NCBI GenBank assembly: GCA_963798855.1 | Contig: CAWCUU010000002.1 | Coordinates: 1,116,001 to 1,180,000, forward strand | Direction of reading: 5' to 3' | DNA length: 64,000 bases | Source of the DNA: CAWCUU01 sp963798855 | GTDB taxonomy: Bacteria > Gemmatimonadota > Gemmatimonadetes > Longimicrobiales > RSA9 | Shown here: positions 17,592 through 26,698 of the stretch, piece by piece | Position numbering within the stretch: position 1 is the stretch's first letter | Layout: each line of letters begins with the position of its first letter | Notes under the pieces: generated by a model | The model's input: the letters and a program-made list of their open reading frames with translations, nothing else | Told to the model about the DNA's origin: nothing | The model's database searches: none | Translations under genes and position numbers: made by a program

Positions 17592-18887
17592 ATGCAAGCG
17601 CCAACCGGTCGCCGCGTCGCAATCGTCGAGGGGTGCCGCACGCCCTTCACCCGCGCCGGCACCGCGTTCAAGGACATGACCGCGATCGAGCTCGGCACCA
17701 TCGCGGTACGCGAGGTCGTGGACCGCGCGGGCCTCGACCCGGCGGAGGTCGATGAGGTCGTGTACGGTACGGTCGTCCACTCGGTCTCGGCCCCCAACAT
17801 CGCACGGGAAGTCACGCTCCGGGCCGGACTGCCGCCCGAGATCCCGGCCTTCACCGTGTCGAGAGCCTGCGCCTCTGCGAACCAGGCGATAACCTCCGCG
17901 GCCGAGGACATCCTCCTCGGCCAAGCCGACATCGCGATCGCTGGAGGCGCGGAGTCCCTCTCCGACATCCCGATCCTCGTCGGACGCAAGCTCCGCGATC
18001 GCCTCGTCGCCGCCTCCCGCGCGCGCAGCCTGGCCCAGCGGCTGAAGGCGTTCTCCGGCTTCCGACCTTCGGAGCTCGCTCCGATGACACCGGCCATCGC
18101 CGAGCCGACGACCGGCGAGACGATGGGAGAAAGCGCGGAGCGCATGGCGAAGGAGAACGGCATCTCGCGCGAGGCGCAGGACCGCTGGGCGCTGCGCTCG
18201 CACCGCCTCGCCGCGGAGGGCACCCGCGACGGCCGTCTGACCCGCGAGATCGTACCCGTCTTCGTGCCTCCCGACTACCAGACCGTCGTGGACCGCGACA
18301 ACGGTATCCGCGAAGACACCAGCCTCGAGAAGCTCGCCGCCCTCAAGCCGGTCTTCGATCGCCGCAATGGCACCGTCACCGCAGGGAACTCGTCCGGGCT
18401 CACCGACGGCGCCTCCGCGCTCGTGCTCATGAGTGAGGAACGGGCGAAGGCGCTCGGCTACGAGCCGCTCGGACTCATCCGGTCCTGGGCCTACACCGCG
18501 CTCGCCCCCTCCGACCAGCTGCTCCAGGGACCCGTCTTCGCGGCGCCGCGTGCGCTCGACCGCGCGGGAATCACCATGCAGGACATCGAGTTGTGGGACC
18601 TCCACGAGGCCTTCGCCGCGCAGGTCCTCTCCAACTTCCAGTGGCTCGATTCGGACGACGTCGCCCGCGAGCGCCTCGGTCGCGACCACAAGGTCGGGCT
18701 CATCCCGGAGGATCGGATCAACGTCATGGGCGGCTCGATCGCCCTGGGGCACCCCTTCGGCGCGACCGGCGGTCGCATTACCGTCACGCTCCTCAACGAA
18801 ATGAAGCGGCGCAGCCTCGGCCTCGGGCTGATCACCGTCTGCGCCGCCGGCGCGCTGGGCTTCGCCATGGTCGTGGAGCGAGCCTAG
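17592..18887 (+). CDS. Acetyl-CoA acyltransferase (thiolase, FadI/FadA type)
   Basis: 431 residues from ATG 17592 (SD GGAGGG six bases upstream). Thiolase active-site Cys in VSRACASANQAI (about residue 98), the GGSIALGHPFGATGGR motif with catalytic His near residue 390, and the second Cys in ITVCAAGALGFAMVVE. The EDTSLEKLAALKPVF and NSSGLTDGASA blocks are conserved. The sequence is nearest to FadI-type long-chain thiolases, catalysing the last step of fatty acid beta-oxidation, but the acetyl-CoA acetyltransferase direction cannot be excluded. No beta-oxidation partner is adjacent. Confidence 0.93.
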   Translation: MQAPTGRRVAIVEGCRTPFTRAGTAFKDMTAIELGTIAVREVVDRAGLDPAEVDEVVYGTVVHSVSAPNIAREVTLRAGLPPEIPAFTVSRACASANQAITSAAEDILLGQADIAIAGGAESLSDIPILVGRKLRDRLVAASRARSLAQRLKAFSGFRPSELAPMTPAIAEPTTGETMGESAERMAKENGISREAQDRWALRSHRLAAEGTRDGRLTREIVPVFVPPDYQTVVDRDNGIREDTSLEKLAALKPVFDRRNGTVTAGNSSGLTDGASALVLMSEERAKALGYEPLGLIRSWAYTALAPSDQLLQGPVFAAPRALDRAGITMQDIELWDLHEAFAAQVLSNFQWLDSDDVARERLGRDHKVGLIPEDRINVMGGSIALGHPFGATGGRITVTLLNEMKRRSLGLGLITVCAAGALGFAMVVERA

Positions 18888-18934
18888 CCGTCGGACGCTT
18901 CGAGAGGCGGCCGCTACTTTTCTGTGCAAAGTTC

Positions 18935-18963
18935 TTGACAGACGACGGGACCCCCGCTAGCCT
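18935..18963 (+). promoter_or_regulatory. Sigma-70 promoter giving a probable leaderless transcript
   Basis: TTGACA at 18935-18940, a 17-base spacer, TAGCCT at 18958-18963. The expected start point, six or seven bases on, falls on the ATG at 18969, so the mRNA would have essentially no 5' leader, consistent with no SD before that ATG. Confidence 0.55.
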
Positions 18964-18968
18964 GCGTC

Positions 18969-19586
18969 ATGAGCATTCCCGAGCCCAGCGCCCGACCCTC
19001 ACGCGATGAGCCGGTCGCCCTGCACACGCGGGCGATGGACAACCTCCGCTTCATCCGCGAGACGATGGAGCGCGCTGGCTCGTTCACCGCGGTGCCGGGG
19101 TGGGGGATCGTGGCGATCGGCGCGACTGCGGTGGTGGCCGCGGTGATCGCCTCGGTTCAGCCGACGCCGGCGCTCTGGCTGACGGTGTGGCTGCTCAATG
19201 CTGCGGTGTCGCTGACGATCGCGGCCGTGACGCTGCTGCGGAAGTCGCGCCGAGCGGGGATCCCGCTGCTGGCGCACCCGACCCGGAAGTTCGCGCTGAG
19301 CTTCGCTCCGCCGCTGTTCGCGGGTGCGGTGCTGACGCCGGTGGTTTATGCGGCGGGACTGTGGGAGCTGCTACCAGGTGTCTGGCTGCTCCTGTACGGC
19401 ACGGGAGTCGTGACGGGCGGCGCCTTCTCGGTGCGGACGGTCCCGCTGCTGGGCTTGTCGGTGATGGCGGTCGGTGTGCTGTCGCTGCTTCTTCCGGCGT
19501 GGGCGAACGATGCGGTGATGGCGCTCGGTTTCGGTGTGGTGCACATGGTGTTTGGCGTATTGATCGCGAGGAGGCACGGTGGCTAA
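18969..19586 (+). CDS. Multi-spanning membrane protein of unknown function
   Basis: 205 residues. A soluble N-terminus of about 45 residues (HTRAMDNLRFIRETMERAGSF) is followed by about five or six membrane helices (VAIGATAVVAAVIASV, WLTVWLLNAAVSLTIAAVTLL, FAPPLFAGAVLTPVVYAAG and others). The same arrangement recurs in many bacteria just before a small winged-helix regulator, as here (8-base overlap with the next gene). No transport motif is seen; it may sense or be controlled by the regulator. Confidence 0.8.
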   Translation: MSIPEPSARPSRDEPVALHTRAMDNLRFIRETMERAGSFTAVPGWGIVAIGATAVVAAVIASVQPTPALWLTVWLLNAAVSLTIAAVTLLRKSRRAGIPLLAHPTRKFALSFAPPLFAGAVLTPVVYAAGLWELLPGVWLLLYGTGVVTGGAFSVRTVPLLGLSVMAVGVLSLLLPAWANDAVMALGFGVVHMVFGVLIARRHGG

Positions 19587-19965
19587 GCGCAGCTCGCTGG
19601 CGCACAGGGAGCGAGACGATACGCAGGATGGGGATACCGAGCCGGTGAGCGCGGCGGCATCGCTGAGCGCGTCGGCGGAGCTGGATCGGCTGATCCACGA
19701 GCGGGTGCGTCTGGCGATCATCAGCGCGCTGGCGGTGAACGAGTCTCTGAGCTTCAACGATCTGAAGGGTCTACTGGGCGTGAGCGACGGGAACCTCAGT
19801 GTGCACGCGCGAAAGCTGGAGGAGGCGGGCTACCTCGAGTGTCTGAAGTCGTTCCGCGGCCGGTTTCCCAGGACCGATTACCGGATCACGCCGGCGGGGC
19901 GCGAGGCGCTCGAGCAGTACCTGGAGCACATGGAGGCGCTGATTCGCGCTGTGAGGGAGGTCTGA
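19579..19965 (+). CDS. Winged-helix transcriptional regulator (HTH_34/MarR-like)
   Basis: 128 residues. After a disordered 35-residue N-terminus, residues about 36-115 form a winged helix: RLAIISALAVNESLSFNDLKGLLGVSDGNLSVHARKLEEAGYL (split here by description, recognition helix around DGNLSVHARKL) and a wing with FPRTDYRITPAGREALEQYL. This is the transcriptional-regulator family usually paired with a membrane protein, as in this case. Ligand and targets unknown; autoregulation of the pair is plausible. Stop overlaps the uppS start. Confidence 0.85.
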   Translation: MAKRSSLAHRERDDTQDGDTEPVSAAASLSASAELDRLIHERVRLAIISALAVNESLSFNDLKGLLGVSDGNLSVHARKLEEAGYLECLKSFRGRFPRTDYRITPAGREALEQYLEHMEALIRAVREV

Positions 19966-20777
19966 TGGGGGCCGAGCGGGGTGGAGGTGATGGCGATGGC
20001 GCGCAGGCGGGTGGGGTCCACGTGGCGATCATCATGGACGGCAACGGACGTTGGGCGAGGGCTCGGGGCCTGCCTCGAACGGCGGGCCATCGGGCCGGGG
20101 CGGAGGCGGTCCGCAGGGTGGTGGAGGCTTCCCCGGATCGCGGGATCTCCGAGCTGACCCTGTATGCGTTCTCGTCGGACAACTGGCAGCGTCCGGCGGC
20201 GGAGGTGCGGACGCTGCTCGCGCTGTTCCGGCGGTACCTGCGGTCGGAGACGGCGGAGCTGGTCGAGAATGGGGTGCGGCTGAAGGTGATCGGTCGGCGC
20301 GACCGCCTGCCGTCCGGCGTTCTGCGCGCCGTGGAGGCGGCGGAGTCTGCGACGGCCAATGGGGAGCGCCTCGTCCTGCGGCTCGCGATCGACTATTCGG
20401 CGCGGGACACGCTCGTCGCGGCGGCTGCTGCGATGGGCGCGGACGCGTTCGAGGGTGGCCGGCGGAACGGCGGCGGGAACGGCTCGCTCGCGACCCGTGG
20501 CAATGGCAGGGGCCCGGGCGAGAGGGAGCGCGACGCGTTTCGGGATGCGATCGCCGGCGCGCTGCACGCCGACGCTCCGCTCCCCGACGTGGACCTGCTG
20601 ATCCGGACCGGTGGCGAGCAGCGGCTGAGCGACTTCCTGCTCTGGGAGTGCGCGTACGCGGAGCTGCATTTCACTCCACGCATGTGGCCGGACTTCGAAG
20701 CCGCGGATCTGGACGCGGCGCTGCGCGATTTCGCGGGGCGTGAGCGTCGCTTCGGGAGGGTGCTGCGCGCGGGATGA
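19965..20777 (+). CDS. uppS: Di-trans,poly-cis-undecaprenyl diphosphate synthase (isoprenyl transferase)
   Basis: 270 residues, ATG overlapping the preceding stop (TGATG) with GAGGGAGGT as SD. The Z-type prenyltransferase signature HVAIIMDGNGRWARARG is at residues about 16-32 with the catalytic Asp, and LLIRTGGEQRLSDFLLWE at the C-terminus binds diphosphate and Mg. An insertion of about 25 Gly/Asn/Arg residues (GGRRNGGGNGSLATRGNG) lies in the poorly conserved middle. It makes the C55 lipid carrier of peptidoglycan synthesis from FPP and IPP. Confidence 0.94.
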   Translation: MGAERGGGDGDGAQAGGVHVAIIMDGNGRWARARGLPRTAGHRAGAEAVRRVVEASPDRGISELTLYAFSSDNWQRPAAEVRTLLALFRRYLRSETAELVENGVRLKVIGRRDRLPSGVLRAVEAAESATANGERLVLRLAIDYSARDTLVAAAAAMGADAFEGGRRNGGGNGSLATRGNGRGPGERERDAFRDAIAGALHADAPLPDVDLLIRTGGEQRLSDFLLWECAYAELHFTPRMWPDFEAADLDAALRDFAGRERRFGRVLRAG

Positions 20778-22264
20778 GCGGCGACGGTAGCGCCGACGCC
20801 GTCCATCCGACGCTACGCTCCAGGATCGGCTTCTGGGCCGGCCTGGCGGCCTTCATGATCGTCGTGCTGCTTCCGCCCTCCGACTCCCTGCCGGTTCCGG
20901 CGCTGCGCACGGCCGCGGTCGCGCTGCTGATGGCGGTGTGGTGGATGACGGAGGCGCTGCCGTTGCCGGCGACGTCGCTGCTGCCGCTCGTGCTCTTCCC
21001 GGCGCTCGGAATCGCCTCCCCTGCCGACGCCGCGGCTCCGTACGCGAATCCGGTGATCTTTCTTTTCATGGGCGGCTTCATCCTGGCACTGTCCATGGAG
21101 CGGTGGGGGTTGCACCGACGCATCGCGCTCGCGGTTGTGGCTGCGGTGGGCACGAGTCCGAGGCGGCTGGTGCTGGGGTTCATGGTGGCGACGGCGTTCA
21201 TCAGCATGTGGATCTCGAACACGGCGACCGCGGCGATGATGCTGCCGATCGGCATCGCGCTGGTCGAGCTGCTGCGGCCGGCCGGTGCGGCGCCCGAGGC
21301 GCCGTTTCCATTCGGTACGGCGCTGATGCTGGGTATCGCCTACGCGGCCACGATCGGCGGAGTCGGTACGCTGATCGGGACACCGCCGAACGTGATCCTC
21401 GCTGCGTCCGCGCGGCAGCTCCTCGGGCGAGAGATCAGCTTCGCCGGCTGGATGGTGCTGGGCGTGCCGGTAGTGCTGGTGATGCTTCCGATCGCGTGGG
21501 CCGTGCTCGTCTACGGGCTCTATCGGCCGGGCGCGCTGCCCGCAGGCGCGGAGCGGGTGCTGGCCGAGGAGCGGCGCGCGCTCGGGGCGATGCACCCGGG
21601 CGAGCGGATCACGCTCGTCGTCTTCTGTGCCGCGGCTCTGGCGTGGGTGATACGCGAGCCCAAGGAGCTCGGCAGCCTGCATGTGCCCGGGATCGCCAGT
21701 GTTCTGCCCGGGATCGATGACGCGACGGTCGCGATGACGGCGGCCGTCGTGCTCTTCATGCTCCCGGCGGGGCGCGGCAGCGGCGAGCGGGTCATGAACT
21801 GGGCCTGGGCTCGGCGTCTGCCTTGGGGAGTCCTGCTGCTCTTCGGCGGCGGGCTCTCGCTCGCGGCGGCTTTCGAGTCGAGCGGTCTCAGCCGTGCGAT
21901 CGGCGGCGTGGTCGCGGTTTTCGGTTCGCTGCCGCTGTGGCTTCTTCTCGGCGCGCTCGCGGCCGTCTTCATCTACCTGACCGAGCTGACGTCGAACACC
22001 GCCGTGGCGGCGATGGCCATGCCGGTCGTGGCGGCCGCGGCAGCGGGATTCGGGCGTGACCCGCTCACGTTCATGGCCGCCGCCGCCGTCGCGAGCTCGC
22101 TCGCATTCATGCTGCCCGTCGGCACGCCGCCGAACGCGATCGCGTTCGGCAGCGGTCAGATCACGATCGGCCAGATGGTGCGCGCGGGGCTTTGGCTGAA
22201 CGTGATCGCGCTCGTGGTCGAGACCGTTCTCGTCTATTTCCTTGTCGGCCGCGTCGTCTCCTGA
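20774..22264 (+). CDS. SLC13/DASS family dicarboxylate:sodium symporter
   Basis: 496 residues, GTG/ATG junction overlapping uppS by four bases (ATGA). About 11-12 membrane segments. The two SNT-type signature motifs are present: ISNTATAAMMLPIG (first) and LTELTSNTAVAAMAMPV (second), each followed by a PP element (GTLIGTPPNVI; LPVGTPPNAIAF). These bind sodium and substrate in DASS transporters, so import of succinate, malate or similar anions is likely. Ends in a 31-base overlap with the convergent amidohydrolase. Confidence 0.92.
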   Translation: MSGDGSADAVHPTLRSRIGFWAGLAAFMIVVLLPPSDSLPVPALRTAAVALLMAVWWMTEALPLPATSLLPLVLFPALGIASPADAAAPYANPVIFLFMGGFILALSMERWGLHRRIALAVVAAVGTSPRRLVLGFMVATAFISMWISNTATAAMMLPIGIALVELLRPAGAAPEAPFPFGTALMLGIAYAATIGGVGTLIGTPPNVILAASARQLLGREISFAGWMVLGVPVVLVMLPIAWAVLVYGLYRPGALPAGAERVLAEERRALGAMHPGERITLVVFCAAALAWVIREPKELGSLHVPGIASVLPGIDDATVAMTAAVVLFMLPAGRGSGERVMNWAWARRLPWGVLLLFGGGLSLAAAFESSGLSRAIGGVVAVFGSLPLWLLLGALAAVFIYLTELTSNTAVAAMAMPVVAAAAAGFGRDPLTFMAAAAVASSLAFMLPVGTPPNAIAFGSGQITIGQMVRAGLWLNVIALVVETVLVYFLVGRVVS

Positions 22265-23928
22265 GCCGATCGGGAGTACACCACCTCGCCCCCAATGATC
22301 GTGTAGTCGACCTTCACATCGCCAATGCGATCGGGTGCCAGAGTGGAGAGGTCGCGCGAGAGGACGACCAGATCGGCGAGCTTGCCCGTCTGCAGCGAAC
22401 CTAGATCGCGCTCGCGGAACGCCGCGTAGGCGCCGTCCACCGTGTAGCCCCGCAGCGCCTCGTCGAGCCCGATCCTCTGCTCAGGGATCCAGCCCCCGGG
22501 ATTCGCGCCGTCCAGCGTGCGGCGTGTCAGAGCGGCGTAGATCCCCGAAAGCGGATCGAGCGGCGCCACCGTCCAGTCGCTCCCGAGCACGAGCCGGGCT
22601 CCCGAATCGAGCAGGGAGCGGAACGGGTAGGTGCGGCGGATGCGATCGGCCCCTATGCGTTTCTCGGCCCACCGTCCGTCGTCAATGGCGTGGTACGGCT
22701 GCACGGAGGGCAGCACGTCCAGCCGCGCGAATCGATCGATCGCCTCCGCGGTCAGGTGCTGCGCGTGCTCGACACGGAAGCGGCGGTCCCGCGCCGGATT
22801 CTGCGCTTCCGCGTCGGCGAAGACGTCGAGGATCCAGTCGTTCGCCGCATCACCGATCGCGTGGACGGCGACCTGCAGGCCGGCCGCGTCCGCGGCGAGG
22901 ATCCAGCGTCGCAAATCGGCGGTGTCGGTGACTTGCAGGCCGTGGTCGGCGGGCGCGTCGGAGTAGGGTTCGTGGAACCAGGCCGTGTGGGAGCCGAGCG
23001 AGCCGTCCACGAACGCTTTCATGCCGCCCCAGCGCAGCCGGTCGTCTCCGCGGCCATGCTCGGCGACGTAGTCGCGCATGCGCGTCCAGCCGGGAATCTG
23101 CACGAGAGCGTAGACGCGGACCTTGAGCGCGTCGCGCTGCTCCGCCCGCTGGAATGCCGAGAGGTGAGCCCACGTGCCCATGTTCGTGATGTGCGTGACC
23201 CCGAGCGAGAGCGCGTGATCCTGAGCTCGCATCAAGGCCTCGTCGTACTCGGCTTCGCCCGGCTCCGGAATGGATCTCGTGATCAGCCCCATCGCGTCGT
23301 CCTTGAAGACGCCCGTCGGCTCACCTGCCTCGTCGCGGACGATCGTGCCGCCGGGTGGGTCGGGCGTGTCGCGCGTCACACCGGCCAAGCGCATGGCGAG
23401 CGCGTTGGCGAGGCCCATGTGACCGTCCAGCCGCGAGACGAAGACCGGGTTTCTCTCGCTCACGGAGTCGATCCACCCGTGCGTCGGCAGCGGCTGCCCC
23501 GGCCAGCGCTCGTGATCCCAGTCGCCACCGGTGATCCAGCGGTCCGCGGGCAACGCGTGGGCGAAGTCCCGAAGTCTGCGCGCGAACTCTTCGGGCGAAT
23601 CCGCGTCACGCAGGTCTACGCTCTCGAGCTGGAAGCCGCCGTCAATGAAGTGCGTGTGCGCGTCCATGAAGCCGGGTGCAACGAAACGGCCATGGAGGCG
23701 GATCACCCGAGTCGAGGGCCCGATCAGCGGGGCAATGTCGGCATCCGTTCCTACGGCCATGATCCGGCTGTCCCGCACCGCTACCGCCTGCGCCAGCGGC
23801 GCGTCGGGTATTCCGGTCCAGACGGCCCCGCCGCTGAGCACGAGACTTGCCTCCTCAGGGGGTGACGAGCCGGGCCCGATGGTCAGCAGACAGAGGGCGA
23901 TCATAGCGATCTTGGGCTGGTTCGACAT
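22234..23928 (-). CDS. Amidohydrolase family protein (YtcJ-like), exported
   Basis: 564 residues from ATG 23928 with an N-terminal hydrophobic stretch (IAMIALCLLTIGPG) suggesting export. Amidohydro_3 family: FMDAHTHFIDGGF metal motif (about residue 80), ITGGDWDHERWPG, AVHAIGDAANDWIL, RVEHAQHL and LVLGSDWTVAPLDP with the catalytic Asp, and a C-terminal beta-sandwich GKLADLVVLSRDLSTL. Members hydrolyse amide-type bonds with one or two metals; substrates are mostly unknown. Convergent with the SLC13 gene. Confidence 0.88.
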   Translation of the reverse strand: MSNQPKIAMIALCLLTIGPGSSPPEEASLVLSGGAVWTGIPDAPLAQAVAVRDSRIMAVGTDADIAPLIGPSTRVIRLHGRFVAPGFMDAHTHFIDGGFQLESVDLRDADSPEEFARRLRDFAHALPADRWITGGDWDHERWPGQPLPTHGWIDSVSERNPVFVSRLDGHMGLANALAMRLAGVTRDTPDPPGGTIVRDEAGEPTGVFKDDAMGLITRSIPEPGEAEYDEALMRAQDHALSLGVTHITNMGTWAHLSAFQRAEQRDALKVRVYALVQIPGWTRMRDYVAEHGRGDDRLRWGGMKAFVDGSLGSHTAWFHEPYSDAPADHGLQVTDTADLRRWILAADAAGLQVAVHAIGDAANDWILDVFADAEAQNPARDRRFRVEHAQHLTAEAIDRFARLDVLPSVQPYHAIDDGRWAEKRIGADRIRRTYPFRSLLDSGARLVLGSDWTVAPLDPLSGIYAALTRRTLDGANPGGWIPEQRIGLDEALRGYTVDGAYAAFRERDLGSLQTGKLADLVVLSRDLSTLAPDRIGDVKVDYTIIGGEVVYSRSAQETTRPTRK

Positions 23929-24057
23929 GAGCTTGCGGGACCTCCGCCGCATCGCGGCGTTACAGTGGAGGAGTCACAAATCGTGGCGTTGTTCGTTGTT
24001 TGGGTGCCACAGTCGCACGGCTCCTCCGAAAACAGGGCAAAGGTGAGAGTGATAGCA

Positions 24058-24294
24058 ATGAGCCGCAAGCTTCTGCGCATTCCGGGCCCCGTCCAGCCGG
24101 GCCTGGCGGAGGGGGGTGCTAGCCTCCGGGCACTGGGAATGGGGCTGGTCGCAGCCGCGGCGATCGCGGCGAGCGTCATGATCGGTCGGACCCGGCAGGA
24201 TGGGCCAGAGACGCACGAGCCGGGCGTTGCTCCGGCGGGCAATGCGGCGCCGCCGCTTCCGAGTCTGGACGCGATCCGCGCAGCCGGCCTCTAG
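24058..24294 (+). CDS. Small single-pass membrane protein, hypothetical
   Basis: 78 residues from ATG 24058 (GGTGAGAG upstream; in-frame GTGs at 24043 and 24049 are alternatives). One helix at about residues 22-38 (LGMGLVAAAAIAASVMIG), a basic N-terminus (MSRKLLRIPGPVQPG) and a Pro/Ala C-terminal tail. Not recognised. It sits divergently from the amidohydrolase and convergent to the DUF4440 gene. Confidence 0.5.
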   Translation: MSRKLLRIPGPVQPGLAEGGASLRALGMGLVAAAAIAASVMIGRTRQDGPETHEPGVAPAGNAAPPLPSLDAIRAAGL

Positions 24295-24317
24295 CGCCGG
24301 GCTCCCGCGCTCTCTCC

Positions 24318-24816
24318 TCAGCGCGCGGGCGGGACGGCCGAATGAGTGGTCGTGCAGGATACGCCAACCGTCGGGCGTTCGACGCAGGACGAGTGAAAAG
24401 ATCCCCCGGTCCGTCTCGCGACCATCTCCCCGATTCGACAGCACGTACCACCCCACCGCGAGGGCGTAGCTCGCGCCGAGCGGCGTGACCTCAATGTCGC
24501 GGAAGCCGAGCTTCCGGTCGGGGTCGCCATTGCGCCAGTAGCTGGAGGCGTAGTTCTGCCTCAGCCGCTCGTAGCCACGCACCGGGCCCCGCGAGCCGAC
24601 GTAGCTCACTTCATCCGAGTGCAGATACGGGAGCAGGAAGCCGTCGAGGTCGCCGTCGTTCCAGGCATCCGCGGAGCGCACTAGCAGCGTCCGTATGTCG
24701 CGTTCCGTCTGCGCAGAAGGGGGCGGCGCGGTCTCGACCGCGCCGCCCCTCGCACATGCCGCCAGCGCCGTCAGCGCGACGACCAGACTAGTCGAAGTGA
24801 GCCCGATTCTTCTCAA
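24318..24816 (-). CDS. SnoaL/DUF4440-like lipoprotein with an apparent frameshift at its end
   Basis: From ATG 24816: a signal peptide LVVALTALAACARGG with lipobox Cys, then a nuclear-transport-factor-2-like domain (RSADAWNDGDLDGFLLPYLHSDEVSYVG, GIFSLVLRRTPDGWRILHDHS). The literal frame runs on 110 more codons through the antisense of the 24058-24294 gene. Removing one base at the AA of 24341-24342 gives HDHSSAVPPAR and a stop at 24318-24320, a normal end for this family, so I annotate that end. Function unknown; possibly ligand binding. Start lies inside fdxA (29-base overlap). Confidence 0.7.
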
Positions 24817-25021
24817 TGTAGTGGGTCCATTCCGGCGGGACGTCGGTGTCGGGAAAGATTGCGGTCACCGGACATTCCGGCTCGCAGGCGCCGCAGTCAA
24901 TGCACTCATCCGGATGGATGTAATACTGGTCTTCCCCCTCATAGATACAATCGACGGGGCAGACCTCGACGCAGCTCGCGTCCTTGACCCCAATGCATGG
25001 CTCCGCGATCACGTACGGCAT
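24788..25021 (-). CDS. fdxA: Ferredoxin FdxA ([3Fe-4S][4Fe-4S] type)
   Basis: 77 residues. CIGVKDASCVEVCPVDC holds the first cluster set (with the spacing of seven-iron ferredoxins) and CIDCGACEPECPVTAI the second. The C-terminal helix WTHYIEKNRAHF is typical of FdxA from Actinobacteria, Gemmatimonadota and others. A low-potential cytosolic electron carrier. Located upstream of and overlapping the DUF4440 gene on the same strand. Confidence 0.94.
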   Translation of the reverse strand: MPYVIAEPCIGVKDASCVEVCPVDCIYEGEDQYYIHPDECIDCGACEPECPVTAIFPDTDVPPEWTHYIEKNRAHFD

Positions 25022-25154
25022 TGCTCTCCACCCACTCCCTCATCCGAGGTATCTGAACCGATCGGTCCGGCGTCGGTTCGGCTTGCATAGTGCAGGCCGG
25101 GGCATCGGGCCGCAAGGTGCCGTTACCGCGGCCGACAGCGTCGGTCGGACCGCC

Positions 25155-25727
25155 TCATGTCGTCTCGTCCGGCCGCCATTCCGGCTCGGGACTGCCGGAC
25201 CTCAGATTGGCAAGGCGGGCGAGCGTGAAGAGGAGATCGGAGAGGCGATTGAGGTAGGCGAGGATCGCCGGGTCTACGGCAGCCGCGTCCGCGGTGGCGA
25301 GCGCGACGACACGGCGCTCGGCCCGGCGGCAGACGGTGCGAGCCACGTGCAGCGCGGCCGCCGCAGGCACACCACCGGGCAGCACGAAGTTGCGGAGGGG
25401 AGGCAGCTCGACCTCCGCCGCGTCAATGCTCTCCTCCATCTCGGAGATCCGCCCGATCGGCAACTCCGGCAACTCGGGGGCGCGTCGTCCTTCGACGGTG
25501 GGGGGCCGGGCGAGATGAGCTCCAATCACGAACAGGTCCGCCTGCAGCGGCCGTAGCCGGTCCGCGATGTCGATCGCGCTCTGAGACCCGGCGGCCCAGC
25601 CGAGCACCGAGTTCAGCTCGTCGACCGCGCCGTACGCCTCGACGCGCGGGTGCGCCTTCATTACGCGGCCGCCGCCGAACAGGCCGGTCTCCCCCTCGTC
25701 TCCCGTGCGGGTGTAAATGCGGCTCAC
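25155..25727 (-). CDS. pduO: Cob(I)alamin adenosyltransferase, PduO type
   Basis: 190 residues from GTG 25727, overlapping the upstream ldcA stop (GTGA). IYTRTGDEGETGLFGGGR is the ATP-binding N-terminus and YGAVDELNSVLGW the conserved helix; CRRAERRVVAL and YLNRLSDLLFTLAR complete the PduO signature. It converts cob(I)alamin with ATP to adenosylcobalamin. No cobalamin-dependent enzyme or riboswitch is near. Confidence 0.94.
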   Translation of the reverse strand: MSRIYTRTGDEGETGLFGGGRVMKAHPRVEAYGAVDELNSVLGWAAGSQSAIDIADRLRPLQADLFVIGAHLARPPTVEGRRAPELPELPIGRISEMEESIDAAEVELPPLRNFVLPGGVPAAAALHVARTVCRRAERRVVALATADAAAVDPAILAYLNRLSDLLFTLARLANLRSGSPEPEWRPDETT

Positions 25728-26698
25728 TGGGTCACCGCCGACTCGATGATGTCCAGCGTCCCTGCGTCGGCATCCAGCCGAGCCCGCACGCCCAGCGGCA
25801 ACGTCCAGTTGTGGCCAATGTGCCCGAAGGGCATGCCTGCGACCGCGGGCACGCCGAGGTCGTCCACCCACTCCTTCAACACGACGCCCAGCGGGCGCTG
25901 ATCCCGCAACGGCGTGACGCGAGTGAAATGACCGAAGACGACGCCGCGGACGCCGTCCATCGCGCCCGAGAGCGTGAGCTGTGCGAGCATGCGGTCGATG
26001 CGGTAGACCGGCTCGCTCACATCCTCGATCAGCACGATGCTGTCGCGCGTTTCCGGCGCCCAGGGCGTCCCGCACAGGGCGGCAAGGAGGGAGAGGTTGC
26101 CACCCGTGAGTGCGCCCTCCGCGCAACCCGCGCGGAGCGTGGCCGCCGGACCTTCGTCGGGCGCGATGGGCAAGCGGCCGGGCGGCTCGGCGACGAACAG
26201 GACCTTCCGAAAGCAGTCGCGGGTCCAGTCCGGAAAGTCGACGAAGCCGGCGTGGGGCCCGTGGAAGGAGACGACACCCGCGCGTGCGAGCGCGAGATGC
26301 AGAGCGGTGTTGTCGCTGAATCCAATCACGGGCTTGGGTCGACGCGCCATTGCCGAGAAGTCGAGGGATCGCAGCAGGCGCATCGTACCGTAGCCACCGC
26401 GGATCGCCCAGACCGCGGCGATGTCGTTGTCGTCGAAGGCGGCCTGCAGATCCGCTGTCCGCTGCTCGTCGGGGCCCGCCAGATAGCCGTTGCGCGCCTG
26501 CGCCGAAGGACCGAGCAGCGGCTCGAGGCCGAGCTGACGGCAGTGGCGCAGCGCGGTGCGTACGCGCTCGCGCGAGACGGGACCGGCCGGAGCGACGAGC
26601 ACGACGCGATCGCCCTCCTGGAGCCGGGGCGGGCGAATTGGACGTGCGGCTCCGTGGCTGCGTCCGGTCGCGAGCGCGGACCCCGGCTCGCTGCTCAC
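25724..26698 (-). CDS. ldcA: LD-carboxypeptidase (peptidase S66, muramoyltetrapeptide carboxypeptidase)
   Basis: 324 residues from GTG 26698, which overlaps the stop of the preceding lipoprotein gene. N-terminal VVLVAPAGPVSRERV, RGGYGTMRLL, and the nucleophile in VIGFSDNTALH; the Glu element SIVLIEDVSEPVYRIDRML and C-terminal FGHIGHNWTLPLG His complete the S66 triad. It removes the terminal D-Ala from murein tetrapeptides during recycling in the cytosol. Middle gene of a three-gene overlapping operon. Confidence 0.92.
   Translation of the reverse strand: MSSEPGSALATGRSHGAARPIRPPRLQEGDRVVLVAPAGPVSRERVRTALRHCRQLGLEPLLGPSAQARNGYLAGPDEQRTADLQAAFDDNDIAAVWAIRGGYGTMRLLRSLDFSAMARRPKPVIGFSDNTALHLALARAGVVSFHGPHAGFVDFPDWTRDCFRKVLFVAEPPGRLPIAPDEGPAATLRAGCAEGALTGGNLSLLAALCGTPWAPETRDSIVLIEDVSEPVYRIDRMLAQLTLSGAMDGVRGVVFGHFTRVTPLRDQRPLGVVLKEWVDDLGVPAVAGMPFGHIGHNWTLPLGVRARLDADAGTLDIIESAVTQ

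Noticed and set aside
23974..24317. C-terminal 110 codons of the literal DUF4440 frame as a real domain
   Set aside because: The sequence is Arg/His-rich antisense of the small membrane protein gene; the family normally ends near HDHSS..PPAR, restored by one base.
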